Of a stretch of DNA of 38,660 bases, positions 1-9,698 are shown in pieces (position 1 is the first letter of the stretch; every line of letters begins with the position of its first letter). Origin of the DNA: Planctomycetota bacterium (GTDB lineage: Bacteria; Planctomycetota; Planctomycetia; Pirellulales; UBA1268); NCBI GenBank assembly GCA_027592945.1, contig JAQCJP010000005.1:1-38660 (forward strand), read 5' to 3'. Below the pieces are notes generated by a model. It did no database searches, was not told the DNA's origin, and saw only the letters and a program-made list of their open reading frames with translations. A program made the position numbers and the translations under genes.

Positions 1-423
1 GACGGCCGTCACGAGGCCATCGACGAGAATCCATCCCCACGGGTAATCGCGAGGCACCGAAAAGGCGGCCATCAGCTTGGCCGCCGCTTCAAACAGAATC
101 AGGATGCCGAGAAACACCACCAAGGCCTCGATCCCCAGGCCCGGCACGGCGAGCATGACGGTGCCCGAGACGACCGCAAGGGCCCCGCAGAGGAGCGTCA
201 GCCAGAAGCCCTTCCAGGTGTAGGTGCCGAAGGCGGCGACCAGTTGCATGATCCCGCCGGCCAGCAGGAGCCCGCCGATGAAGAGGTTGATCGCGAGCGC
301 CGGAACCAGCGGCCAGGTGAGCGAGGCAGCCCCGAGCAGCAGCAGCAACGCGCCGACACCGAAGGACCAGTTGCGGAGCGTGGTGATCGGACTGGGCTGG
401 TCGCGGTGAGCAAGATCGGCCAT
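1..423 (-). CDS. HdeD/DUF308-family membrane protein, C-terminus cut by the window edge
   Basis: Reverse-strand translation from ATG at 423 (MADLAHRDQPSPITTLRNWSFGVGALLLLLGAASLTWPLVPALAINLFIGGLLLAGGIMQLVAAF...) runs open to base 1; repeated short hydrophobic TM segments typical of HdeD/DUF308. Confidence 0.7.
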   Translation of the reverse strand, partial: MADLAHRDQPSPITTLRNWSFGVGALLLLLGAASLTWPLVPALAINLFIGGLLLAGGIMQLVAAFGTYTWKGFWLTLLCGALAVVSGTVMLAVPGLGIEALVVFLGILILFEAAAKLMAAFSVPRDYPWGWILVDGLVTAV

Positions 424-565
424 TGAAGAGAATCCCAGAGGTGCAGAGCGCAGAAGATAGCAGTGAGACAGGGCCACAGGATGCCGCCGTTCGGCGGCCG
501 CAGACTCATGAATGGGCAGTGTACCGCGGCGATGCGAGTTCCGCGCGATTTCGGCTCCCGGAACG

Positions 566-1087
566 CTAGGCGGGTGGCAACCCCTCCATCCGCCGCCAGG
601 CGCTCATTTGCCCCAGGTGCATCATCATGTGCCCGCCGCAGTAAAAGGCCTGCGCCGAGCCGATCGTGGGAAACAGATCCTTCATCCGCCCGGGGGCCGG
701 GTTGGGCTGCTGGAAGACGTCGTCGGGCGTGCTCCGAAGGGCTCCGGTCACCATCCGATAGCCCTCGTGGAAGAAATCGAGCACCGCGTCCATCGCGGGA
801 TAGAGATCGCCGTCGGGATCGTCACGGCAGACGGCATCTTTGGAGAGCGCCACCTCAAACTGCCCCGGAACGCTCGGCGCTGGATGGCCGATCTGGATCA
901 GCACCTTCGGTGCGTAGAGCGAGAGGTGGCCGTAAATGAAGGCGGGATGGTTCGATTCCACCACCACGCCACCGGGCGACGCAAACCGGGCGAACCGCTC
1001 GGCCGAGACGCCCCCCAGGAGCCGATCGGCGTAGCCGAGCGACACGCCCAGCGAGTCGGCAATCACGTTTCCAAGCGAACGGGCCAT
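566..1087 (-). CDS. DinB-family protein
   Basis: Frame of ORF 566..1300, start taken at MARSLGNVIADSLG; HLSLYAPKVL, a C-terminal H-containing GGHMMMHLGQMSAWRR and four-helix layout resemble DinB/DUF664-type proteins. Confidence 0.7.
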   Translation of the reverse strand: MARSLGNVIADSLGVSLGYADRLLGGVSAERFARFASPGGVVVESNHPAFIYGHLSLYAPKVLIQIGHPAPSVPGQFEVALSKDAVCRDDPDGDLYPAMDAVLDFFHEGYRMVTGALRSTPDDVFQQPNPAPGRMKDLFPTIGSAQAFYCGGHMMMHLGQMSAWRRMEGLPPA

Positions 1088-1286
1088 TGGTGGAGCCTCC
1101 AAACTGCACTGGCGGGTTGGGGTGTCTCGCGGTGCAGGCCGCGGCACCCTGGCATCTTCCGGAATTGCAGCGGCGATGTCCATTCCGCCCGCGGGCGTCC
1201 ACACGCAGCTCGACCTGACCCCGCCGCGAGACCATCGTTTATCCTTAACTGGATTTTCCGCCACCGACGTCTCGTGGGCCACACGC

Positions 1287-2903
1287 ATGCTCGTCAGCAT
1301 TTACAACGATGTGATCGGTCCCATCATGCGGGGTGGGTCCAGTTCGCACTGCGCCGCCGCCCTGCGGATCGGCCGACTGGCCCGCGACCTGATGGGCGGA
1401 ACGCCCGAGACGGTCTTGGTCGAGTTCGACCGGGCCGGCTCGCTGCCGACAACGCACGAGTCGCAGGGCTCCGACATGGGACTCTTCGGCGGGCTCCTCG
1501 GCTGGGAGGCCGACGATCCGAGACTGCCCGAGTCACCCGCGGCGCTGCTGGCGACCGGGGCTGACCTGCGAATCGAGACGGTCGATGTCGCCGACCCCCA
1601 TCCCAACACCTACCGGCTTACGCTCACCCGCGGCGGCTGTCGCCATTCGCTGCGGGCGATCTCGACCGGTGGAGGCATGATCGAACTGATCGCGGTCGAC
1701 GAGATCCCGCTCTCCGTCCACGGCGGCTACCACGAGACACTGTTCCTGTTCCGGGGCGACGCCGCCAATCAACACGCGGCTGACCTGGCAGGCCGGATCG
1801 CGGCCACCGAGTTCGACTGGGAACCCGACGCCCTCGAGGTCCACCACGCCGACGCGGGGACGCTTGTGCAGCTCAGCACTGAGCAGCCAGTGTCACCGGA
1901 ACTCTCTGCCCGGCTGGTCGCCGGCTCCGCTCCAGCTGCCGTCCACTCGCTCGCGCCGGTTCTGCCGGTTCGATCCCGCCGCGGCATGCAGGTGCCCTTC
2001 AACTCGGCCGCCCAACTCCTGGCAGCCGACGCCGGCCGCGGCAGCCCGCTGTGGCGGCATGCGATCGATTACGAGATGGCCCGCGGCGGCCTCTCCGAGC
2101 GGGAGGTCATCGATCGCATGGTGGCCATCGTGCGACTCCTGAAAGGCTCGATTGCCGAGGGTATCGCCGGCACCGCCTACGAAGACCGGATCCTGCCCGC
2201 CCAGGCCCCCGGCTTTGCTGCGGCGCTGGCTGGCGGGCGTCTGCTTGGCGATGCGCTCCTCAATCGGATCGTGCTGGCCACGACCGCCCTGATGGAGGTC
2301 AAGAGTTCGATGGGGGTGATCGTGGCGGCACCTACCGCGGGTGCCTGCGCGGCCCTCCCAGCCGCGGTGATCGCCGCCGCTGAGTCACTGGATCTCGACG
2401 AGGAAGCGATGGCCCGTGCCATGCTTGCCGCCGGCCTGGTGGGCGTCTTCATCTGCACGCCCTGGTCCTTCGCCGCGGAGGTCGGTGGCTGCCAGGCCGA
2501 GGGAGGGTCGGCCGCCGCGATGGCTGCCGCCGGCCTTGTCACACTCGCCGACGGCACTCTCGAGCAGGCTCTGGCGGCCGCCTCGCTGGCGCTCCAGAGC
2601 ATGCTCGGGCTGATCTGTGATCCGGTCGCCGGCCGGGTGGAAGTGCCCTGCCTCGGCAAGAACGTGATGGCCGCGGCCAACGCCCTGGCCTGCTGCAACA
2701 TGGCGCTGGCGGGTTTTGCCGAGGTGATTCCCTTCGATGAGGTCGTCGCCTCGGCGGCCCGCGTCGCCGGCCAGATGCCCCGAGAACTTCGCTGCACCAC
2801 CCTCGGCGGCCTGGCGATCACGCCGGCTGCATCGACCATCGCCGACCAGTTGGCCGCTCGCAAGGCCGCCACCTGCGGCGCGGCTGGCTGCGGCTGCCGC
2901 TAG
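1287..2903 (+). CDS. sdaA: L-serine ammonia-lyase (L-serine dehydratase), fused beta+alpha domains
   Basis: MLVSIYNDVIGPIMRGGSSSHCAAALRIGRLARDL and C-terminal GVIVAAPTAGACAALPAAV..., CDPVAGRVEVPCLGKNVMAAANAL match iron-sulfur L-serine dehydratase; start chosen inside ORF 1122..2903. Confidence 0.88.
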   Translation: MLVSIYNDVIGPIMRGGSSSHCAAALRIGRLARDLMGGTPETVLVEFDRAGSLPTTHESQGSDMGLFGGLLGWEADDPRLPESPAALLATGADLRIETVDVADPHPNTYRLTLTRGGCRHSLRAISTGGGMIELIAVDEIPLSVHGGYHETLFLFRGDAANQHAADLAGRIAATEFDWEPDALEVHHADAGTLVQLSTEQPVSPELSARLVAGSAPAAVHSLAPVLPVRSRRGMQVPFNSAAQLLAADAGRGSPLWRHAIDYEMARGGLSEREVIDRMVAIVRLLKGSIAEGIAGTAYEDRILPAQAPGFAAALAGGRLLGDALLNRIVLATTALMEVKSSMGVIVAAPTAGACAALPAAVIAAAESLDLDEEAMARAMLAAGLVGVFICTPWSFAAEVGGCQAEGGSAAAMAAAGLVTLADGTLEQALAAASLALQSMLGLICDPVAGRVEVPCLGKNVMAAANALACCNMALAGFAEVIPFDEVVASAARVAGQMPRELRCTTLGGLAITPAASTIADQLAARKAATCGAAGCGCR

Positions 2904-3637
2904 CGCCGCCATCGGCCGCGGCCGATCATGGCGTAGCAGACGAATCCTGCGGCGAGCACGACAGCGACACCGCCCGGTTCAGGAACCGCCGCGATGTCGT
3001 CGATCAGGATCGTGTTCACCGACGTGCCCGTCTGGACGAACCCCCCGCTCTGATAACTCAGCGGAGCAGCCCCGGCAAGAACCTCAAATCGTGTGACCCC
3101 GCCGATCGTGTCGGCAAAGGTTCCGGTGCCGCCGCTGCCTGACACATACGAGAAGTTTCCTTCCTCGAGTCCAAACGAATACGTGCTCCAGCCCGAAGCG
3201 ACGCTCTGGGCGTCTGATGCGAACCAGCCTCCGGGGCCGCCAAAGGCGAGCCTCATGCTCACCGGGCTCGTCCCGGCATCGACGTTCGCCCAGAGGTCGA
3301 TGCCGGTGACGCCGGCCGCCGGGTAGTTCCCCTGCCACTGTGAGCCATCGTTCCACATCAGCCATTTGCCGTTGGACCCGCCACCGTCGGAGAAGTGACT
3401 CAGGTAGCCGACTTGTCCGTCAGGCCCAAGAGATGAGACCTGCGTCGGCCATGTGCCATTGCTGCCGATTCGCCAGCCTTCGCTGGTCGCCGAAAAGGTG
3501 TCGCGGGACGAAAGCGAGATCTCGGCCGCTGCCGGGCCGGCAGCCACCAGGAAAGCCGCCACCAGCAAGCCGAGTTGCCCGGCGGTCAGCCACCCGGCGT
3601 GCTTGGTCCTCATCAGTTTCAGATTGCCGCATCTCAT
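2900..3637 (-). CDS. PEP-CTERM sorting domain protein with beta-sandwich-like ectodomain
   Basis: N-terminal signal-like segment, C-terminal VPEPGGVAVVLAAGFVCYAMIGRGRWRR (PEP motif, TM helix, Arg cluster). Start at 3637 or 3613. Confidence 0.8.
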   Translation of the reverse strand: MRCGNLKLMRTKHAGWLTAGQLGLLVAAFLVAAGPAAAEISLSSRDTFSATSEGWRIGSNGTWPTQVSSLGPDGQVGYLSHFSDGGGSNGKWLMWNDGSQWQGNYPAAGVTGIDLWANVDAGTSPVSMRLAFGGPGGWFASDAQSVASGWSTYSFGLEEGNFSYVSGSGGTGTFADTIGGVTRFEVLAGAAPLSYQSGGFVQTGTSVNTILIDDIAAVPEPGGVAVVLAAGFVCYAMIGRGRWRR

Positions 3638-3778
3638 GGAACGAATCCTTTTGGCAAGAGTCTCGCTTGCTTTGTTGCCCATCCCCGCCGCGACCAGATG
3701 ATAGTCGCCGCACACCGAGTCGGCCAAATTTCAACGGTCGAAAATGCCGTGCTCTTGCCAAACAGGGGCTGGGGCCTC

Positions 3779-3803
3779 TTTTCCGCTTGTCGCGAGCGGA
3801 AAA
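3779..3803. terminator. Predicted intrinsic terminator hairpin downstream of purN
   Basis: Perfect 9-bp stem TTTTCCGCT-(TGTCGCG)-AGCGGAAAA, flanked by T/A runs usable on either strand; lies 3' of the minus-strand purN. Confidence 0.55.
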
Positions 3804-3918
3804 ACGGGTGGTTCTCCAGTTGGGCTCACCGGCTCACCGATTCCGGCGGGAAACCTCGTTGGTTCGGAGGTCACCGCCATCAGCTTTCTGCACACGCTGC
3901 GGAATGACGGAAGGCGGC

Positions 3919-4515
3919 TTACGGCAGCAGGCCCTTGGCAATCCGCCCGATCGCCCGCGGGAGCGTCTCGCATTCGGCGGCGAAGACTCGGGCCGCCAGC
4001 GACTCCGGGCTGTCGTCGGCGAGGACCGGCACGGTCGCCTGAAGCAGCACCCGGCCGTGGTCGTATTCGTCGTCGACGAGATGGACCGTGCAGCCCGAGA
4101 CGGTGCAGCCTCGCTCGAGCACGGCCCGATGCACGTGCATCCCGTGGAATCCCTTGCCGCCGAACGCCGGCAGGAGCGAGGGATGGATGTTGATCACCCG
4201 GCCGGCGAACTCGCGGGGAACTTTCACGAGATGGAGAAATCCCGCCATCACGACAAGCTCGGCCCCGGCCTCCCGGCAGACCCCGAAGAGCCGCTCGCTC
4301 CAGGGCTCCACCCCCTGCCCCTCCGCCGGCATGACCCTGACAGGAAGCCTCGCCCGCTCGGCGATCCGCACACCGCGGACATCGCCGCGACTGGCCACCA
4401 CGACGACCACCTCGGCCGGCAGCCGGCCGGCGGCGATCCGGTCGAGGAGGTTTTCGAGCGTACGGCCGGAGCCGGATAGCAAGACCGCGAGCCGGAGGTG
4501 ACGGTTTTCGCTCAT
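3919..4515 (-). CDS. purN: Phosphoribosylglycinamide formyltransferase
   Basis: LAVLLSGSGRTLENLLDRIAAGRLPAEVVVVVASR..., FLHLVKVPREFAGRVINIHPSLLPAFGGKGFHGMHVHRAVLERGCTVSGCTVHLVDDEYDHGRVLLQ: canonical PurN motifs. Confidence 0.9.
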   Translation of the reverse strand: MSENRHLRLAVLLSGSGRTLENLLDRIAAGRLPAEVVVVVASRGDVRGVRIAERARLPVRVMPAEGQGVEPWSERLFGVCREAGAELVVMAGFLHLVKVPREFAGRVINIHPSLLPAFGGKGFHGMHVHRAVLERGCTVSGCTVHLVDDEYDHGRVLLQATVPVLADDSPESLAARVFAAECETLPRAIGRIAKGLLP

Positions 4516-4616
4516 CAGCAGAGCCCTCTCATCCGAACAACCGCCAGCCTCGGGATCTGGTCACGACACGACGTGTGACGGTGCTGCATGTCACGAGGCC
4601 GTGCGCCAGGTCCCTG

Positions 4617-7600
4617 TCACGTCCGCCTCACGTCGATCACCAGCGGATGTCCGTCGATCTCGATCCGCTCGCCGCCTGCCGGCTCGTCCGCCGAGACGCT
4701 CGCGGTCGTCGCCAGCGTCTCGGCAGCCACGTAGTCGAGATGGGCCTCGATGGCCTCCCGCAACTCGCCCGAGGTCGAGGCGAAGACCAGTTCAATCCGC
4801 TCGGTGAACTCGAGGTCGAGCGTCTTGCGGCGGGTCTGGACCGAATGAACCACCTCGCGGACGAGCCCCTCGGCGACGAGTTCCGGCGTCAGGTCTTTCG
4901 CGACGACCACGACCGCCCGCGGCCCCTCGGCGGCCGCCCAGCCCGGCTTGGCCGTCGTCCGCACGATCACATCCCCCTCTTCGAGCATCGCCTCCCCGCC
5001 CCCGTCGAGAGGCACCGTCGCCTGGCCCGAATCGTGAATCGCCGCCAGGATCGCTGCCCCGTCGGCCGTGCCGAGGGCCTTGCGAAGCCGGGGCAGGTCC
5101 TTGCCCAATCGGGGCCCGAGCTTCTTGAGGTCGGGCAGCACGCTCCGCTCGATGTAGCGATCGGGCTCGCGACAGATCTCAAACTGCTTGACGTTGAGCT
5201 CGTCGCAGACGAGTTCGGCATGGGCTGCCAGCCAGGCCTCGTCGCCCGTCGCCGGATCGGTAAGGATCACCTCGACCTTCGAGAGCGGCTGCCGCACCTT
5301 GAGCCTTTCGGCGGCCCGGGCCGCCCGTCCCAAGGAGGCGACGTCGCGGACGACGCCCATCCGCCGGACGAGGTCGCGATCGACGAGCGCCTCGTCCCCC
5401 TCGGGATAGTCGGTCAGATGCACGCTCTCGGGCACGGCGTCGCCAGCGCCGGCCACGGCGAGGTTCTGCCAGATCGCCTCGCTGACAAACGGCACGAAGG
5501 GCGCCGCCAGCCGGGCGATCGTCAGGAGCGTCTCATAGAGCGTCCAGTAGGCGTCGAGCTTGTCGGGGTTGGCTTCCGGCCCGCCGTCGGCCCTGCCCGC
5601 CGCCCAGAAGCGATCCCGACTGCTTCGGACAAACCAGTTGCTGACGGCGTCGACGAGCCGGGAAAGCTCGCCCGCCGCAGCGAAGTGGTCGTAGGCGTCG
5701 AGCCGCTCGACCATCACCGCCGCCGTGGCGTGGAGTTCCGAGAGCATCCAGCGGTCGAGTTCGCCTCGCTCGGCAGCGGACCGCCAGCCGCGGGCCCGGG
5801 CCAGGTCGGCATGGTCGAGCTGGCCCGGAGCGGCGAGCACCGCCGCCGGATCGAAGCCGTCGATCTCGGCGTAGATCACGAAGAACGAGTAGACGTTCCA
5901 GAGCCGCAGGAGAAACTCGGGGATGCTTTCGCGGATTGCTCGCTCGTTGTAGCGGATCCCGGTCCAGGGCGGCTGGCCGGCCAGGAAGAACCACCGCAGG
6001 GCGTCGGCCCCGTAGGCGTCGAAGATCTCGGCCGGCTCGCGGTAGTTCCGCCGGCTCTTGCTCATCTTCTGGCCGTCCTCACCGAGCATGTGGCCCAGGA
6101 CGATGCAGGTCTTGAAGGGGTGCGGATATTCGCCTGGCGGGGCGGCGGCCCCGGGCGGCAGATCGCCCTCGTAGCCGGCCCCGAAGAGGAGCGTGCTGAT
6201 CGCGAGCTGGCTGTAGAACCAGCCACGGGTCTGATCGATCGCCTCGGAGATGAAGTCCGCCGGAAACTGGGCGGCAAACTCGTCACCGCCACGATGCGGC
6301 CAGCCCCACTGGGCAAACGGCATGCAGCCGGAGTCGAACCAGCAGTCGATCACCTCGCTGACTCGTCGCATCCGCTTGCCGGGAGCAAAGGGGGAGTCGT
6401 AGGTGACCGCATCGATGTAGGGCTTGTGGACGCGGAGGTCGTCGGAGAGGTCGGGATCGGCCCGCTTCGCCTGATCGAAGACCTCGACCCCGCCGACTCC
6501 CGGCTTGGCGAGCAGTGCCTCGTAGGAAGGCACTGCCTCGGCCTGGCCCGTCTCCTCGCAGACCCAGATCGGCAGGGGAGTGCCCCAATACCGCTCCCGG
6601 GAAAGGGCCCAGTCGACATTGGTCTCGAGGAAGTTGCCGAACCGGCCGTGCTTGATATGGTCGGGCAGCCAGTCGATCTGCTCGTTGTTGGCCAGCATCT
6701 GCTCGCGGAAGCGGCTGGTGCGAATGAACCAGCTCTCCCGCGGGTACTGGATCAGGGGGTCCTTCTCGGCCCGCCAACAGAAGGGATAGTCGTGGACGTA
6801 CTGCTCCTGGTGGACCAGCAGCCCGCGGGCCTTGAGGTCACGGGTGATGTCGCGGTCGCAGTCTTTCACAAACCGCCCCGAGCCCATCGGGAACGCGTCG
6901 GTAAAGGTTCCGTCGGGGGCGACCGGATTGAGGAGCGTCGGCTCATTGCCCGAAGCGAAACGGGCCTGCTCCGCCACCAGCACGCCGTAGTCGACCTCGC
7001 CGAACGCCGGGGCCACGTGGACGATGCCGGTGCCGGAGTCGGTGGTCACAAAGTCAGCCGCCACCACCCGCCAGGCGGCCGGCTCGGCCCCGCCGGCAGC
7101 GAGCGGCGCAGGCTGCGGCGGGCCCTCGGGCCGGAAGATGTCGAAGGGCGGTAGGTACGAGCGGCCGACGAGCGAATCGCCTCGCAGCCGCTCGACGACC
7201 TCGAACGCCATCTTGAGCTTCTCGCCAAAGGCCGCGGCGAGCGGCCCGGCGATGACATACTCGCGGCCGGCAGCCGGCTCGCCTTCGACGGCCGCCTCCC
7301 GCAGCACGACGTACTCGAGGTCGGCCTTCACCGCCGCGAACTGATTGGAGGGCAGCGTCCAGGGCGTCGTCGTCCAGGCGACGAGGCAGCGGGCGGTCGG
7401 CTCGCCGGCCTCGTCCAGCAACGGAAACGCGACGAAGACGCTCGGATCGGCCACCTCGCGATAGCCCTGCCCGACTTCGCCTGCCGAGAGGGCGGTTCCG
7501 CCCTGGCCCCACCACCAGACGATCTTGTGGCCCTTGTAGAGCAGCCCCCGATCGAAGAGCGTGGTCAGAGCCCACCAGACGCTCTCCACGAACGACTTGT

Positions 7601-8054
7601 GGTAGGTGACATAGGCCGTGGAGAGGTCGATCCAAAACCCGATCCGCTCGGTGAGGGTTTCCCACTCTTTGGTGTACCGCCAAACGCTCTCCTGGCACTT
7701 GTGGATAAAGGGCTCGACCCCGTAGGCCTCGATCTCGGCTTTGGAGTGAATGCCGAGCTCCTTGCAGACCTCGACCTCGACTGGCAGGCCGTGGGTATCC
7801 CAGCCCGCCTTCCGCTCGCAGTATTCCCCCCGCATCGTCCGGTAGCGGGGATAGAGATCCTTGATGGTGCGGGTCAGGCAGTGCCCGGGATGGGGCATCC
7901 CATTGGCCGTCGGCGGCCCTTCGTAGAACACAAATCGGGGGCCATCACGGCGGGCTGCCAGCGACTTCTCGTAGATGGATGCCGATCGCCAGAAGGCGGT
8001 GATGTCGGCTTCGAGGGCGGGAAAGTCAGGCTTGCCGCGGACGGGCTGAAACAT
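4617..8054 (-). CDS. ileS: Isoleucyl-tRNA synthetase
   Basis: HIGH-type motif (HPGH) in YEGPPTANGMPHPGHCLTRTIKD, KMSKS in DGQKMSKSRRNY, WDTHGLPVE, C-terminal anticodon-binding domain; start taken at MFQPVRGKPDFPALEADI. Confidence 0.95.
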   Translation of the reverse strand: MFQPVRGKPDFPALEADITAFWRSASIYEKSLAARRDGPRFVFYEGPPTANGMPHPGHCLTRTIKDLYPRYRTMRGEYCERKAGWDTHGLPVEVEVCKELGIHSKAEIEAYGVEPFIHKCQESVWRYTKEWETLTERIGFWIDLSTAYVTYHKSFVESVWWALTTLFDRGLLYKGHKIVWWWGQGGTALSAGEVGQGYREVADPSVFVAFPLLDEAGEPTARCLVAWTTTPWTLPSNQFAAVKADLEYVVLREAAVEGEPAAGREYVIAGPLAAAFGEKLKMAFEVVERLRGDSLVGRSYLPPFDIFRPEGPPQPAPLAAGGAEPAAWRVVAADFVTTDSGTGIVHVAPAFGEVDYGVLVAEQARFASGNEPTLLNPVAPDGTFTDAFPMGSGRFVKDCDRDITRDLKARGLLVHQEQYVHDYPFCWRAEKDPLIQYPRESWFIRTSRFREQMLANNEQIDWLPDHIKHGRFGNFLETNVDWALSRERYWGTPLPIWVCEETGQAEAVPSYEALLAKPGVGGVEVFDQAKRADPDLSDDLRVHKPYIDAVTYDSPFAPGKRMRRVSEVIDCWFDSGCMPFAQWGWPHRGGDEFAAQFPADFISEAIDQTRGWFYSQLAISTLLFGAGYEGDLPPGAAAPPGEYPHPFKTCIVLGHMLGEDGQKMSKSRRNYREPAEIFDAYGADALRWFFLAGQPPWTGIRYNERAIRESIPEFLLRLWNVYSFFVIYAEIDGFDPAAVLAAPGQLDHADLARARGWRSAAERGELDRWMLSELHATAAVMVERLDAYDHFAAAGELSRLVDAVSNWFVRSSRDRFWAAGRADGGPEANPDKLDAYWTLYETLLTIARLAAPFVPFVSEAIWQNLAVAGAGDAVPESVHLTDYPEGDEALVDRDLVRRMGVVRDVASLGRAARAAERLKVRQPLSKVEVILTDPATGDEAWLAAHAELVCDELNVKQFEICREPDRYIERSVLPDLKKLGPRLGKDLPRLRKALGTADGAAILAAIHDSGQATVPLDGGGEAMLEEGDVIVRTTAKPGWAAAEGPRAVVVVAKDLTPELVAEGLVREVVHSVQTRRKTLDLEFTERIELVFASTSGELREAIEAHLDYVAAETLATTASVSADEPAGGERIEIDGHPLVIDVRRT

Positions 8055-8143
8055 CTCGGACCAGGAGGGGACATGGAAACGCTGCCAAGCCGCAAATCCT
8101 AACGCGACCTCACGGCCCCGACCAAGGGCCGCTCGTGCCGCCC

Positions 8144-9508
8144 TCACTCCGGCAGCGGCCGACCACGGGTCTCCGGGGCGAACGGCAGGGCCAGCAGTCC
8201 CACGACGAACACGCCACACATCGCCAGTCCGGCAGCCCGGAGCGGCTCGTCACTCGCGCTGAAGACCCGGCTGCTGAGCAGCCCGATCGTCCAGGGCCCC
8301 GAGGCCGCCAGAAATCGGCCGACGTTGTAGCAGAAGGACGTGCCCGTGCTCCGCAGCGCAGTGGGGAAGAGTTCCGGGAAATAGATCGCGTAGCCGCCGA
8401 AGATGCCCAACATGAAGAAGCCCATCAGCGGGACGAGCGTGAAAATTTGCCAGGGACCTTCCAGAAACCGGAAGGTGACGGCCGTCATCAGAAGGGCTCC
8501 GCTGAAGGCCACGGCGAAGGCGATCCGCCGGTTCGTCCGCTGGGTGAAGGCGGTAAAGGCGAGCATCCCGGAGAAGGCACCGGCATTGAGCATCAGCGAT
8601 GTGGTCGCCTTCCATTGGCCGACCGCGCCCCTCAGGTCGCCACCGGTGAGCCCCTCGGCGGCCAGTCGCTTGCCCATCACCGAGCCGACCAGGTCAAACA
8701 CGAAAAACACGATCCCCCAGAGGGCGATCACGCCGGTGCAGGCCAGCACCAGTCCCACCAGGGCGTTGTGCCGCCAGCGGGGATGGCGAAACAGGGCTGC
8801 GTAGGAGCCCGCCTCCCCGGCCCCGCCCGCCTGCGACCGCATCTGCTGCCAGCGGTCGGGCTCTTTGAGCTTCCAGCGAACGACCACCGCCAAGATCGCC
8901 GGCAGCGCGCCGACGAGAAACATCAGCCGCCATTTCGCGAGCGACCCATCCAGCCCGCCGCTGCGTTCGAGCGTGCTGAGGCCCATCTCAACGAGAGCCG
9001 CTGCCACGTTGCCCACCGCCGAGAGCGCCTGCAGCAGCCCGAGGGCATGGGGCCGGGCCCTCTCGGGCATCACTTCGGCCACCAACGCCACGCCGACGGC
9101 AAACTCCCCGCCCACGCCCAGCCCGGTGAGAAACCGATAGGCGGCGAAGTCGGTGAAGCCCCGCGAGAAGCCGCTCAAGCCCGTGCAGAAGGAGTAGACG
9201 AGGATCGTGATCATCATCGTGCGGGCCCGGCCGATCCGGTCGCCGAGGCTCCCGAAGATCAGCCCACCGGTCGCCCAGCCGAGCACGAAGATGGCCGTCG
9301 CGTAGCCGCCGTATTCGGTGGGATCCTGGCCTGGCCCGAGCAGGTCGGCCATGGCCGGAGCCCGGGCGAGCAGGAAGAGTTGCTGGTCGAGACAGTCAAA
9401 CAGCCAGCCGAGCGCGGCGACCACGAGCACGAACCAGTGGTAGCGGGTCAGCCCGGCCCACCAGGGACCGCTCGGGGTGTCCTGCCTGTCTGCTGTCGCG
9501 CCGCTCAT
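8144..9508 (-). CDS. MFS transporter (sugar/metabolite:H+ symporter-like)
   Basis: Start at MSGATADRQDTPSGPWWAGLTRYHW; GSLGDRIGRARTMM loop 2-3 motif, RFLTGLGVGGEFAVGVALVAEVMPERAR, multiple TM helices. Confidence 0.88.
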   Translation of the reverse strand: MSGATADRQDTPSGPWWAGLTRYHWFVLVVAALGWLFDCLDQQLFLLARAPAMADLLGPGQDPTEYGGYATAIFVLGWATGGLIFGSLGDRIGRARTMMITILVYSFCTGLSGFSRGFTDFAAYRFLTGLGVGGEFAVGVALVAEVMPERARPHALGLLQALSAVGNVAAALVEMGLSTLERSGGLDGSLAKWRLMFLVGALPAILAVVVRWKLKEPDRWQQMRSQAGGAGEAGSYAALFRHPRWRHNALVGLVLACTGVIALWGIVFFVFDLVGSVMGKRLAAEGLTGGDLRGAVGQWKATTSLMLNAGAFSGMLAFTAFTQRTNRRIAFAVAFSGALLMTAVTFRFLEGPWQIFTLVPLMGFFMLGIFGGYAIYFPELFPTALRSTGTSFCYNVGRFLAASGPWTIGLLSSRVFSASDEPLRAAGLAMCGVFVVGLLALPFAPETRGRPLPE

Positions 9509-9698
9509 CTCGCCACCGTTGCTCCTGGCCGCCCTCGACTCGCTTCGGTGGACAAGTCTTGCCGATCCTCCGTCTGGTTGCCAATCGGCGCATGAACGAT
9601 CCGGCGGATCCCGATGCTCGTATAATCGGGAGAAAGCGGCGGTGATCGACGGCACGTCTTTGGAGACCGGGAGGCACCGCTCGTGAGCGAGGCGTGGC

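Noticed and set aside
4575-7154. 859-aa + strand ORF antisense to ileS
   Set aside because: Shadow ORF from high-GC codon usage; low-complexity Arg/Gly/Pro-rich translation with no family motifs, while the minus strand encodes a clear IleRS.
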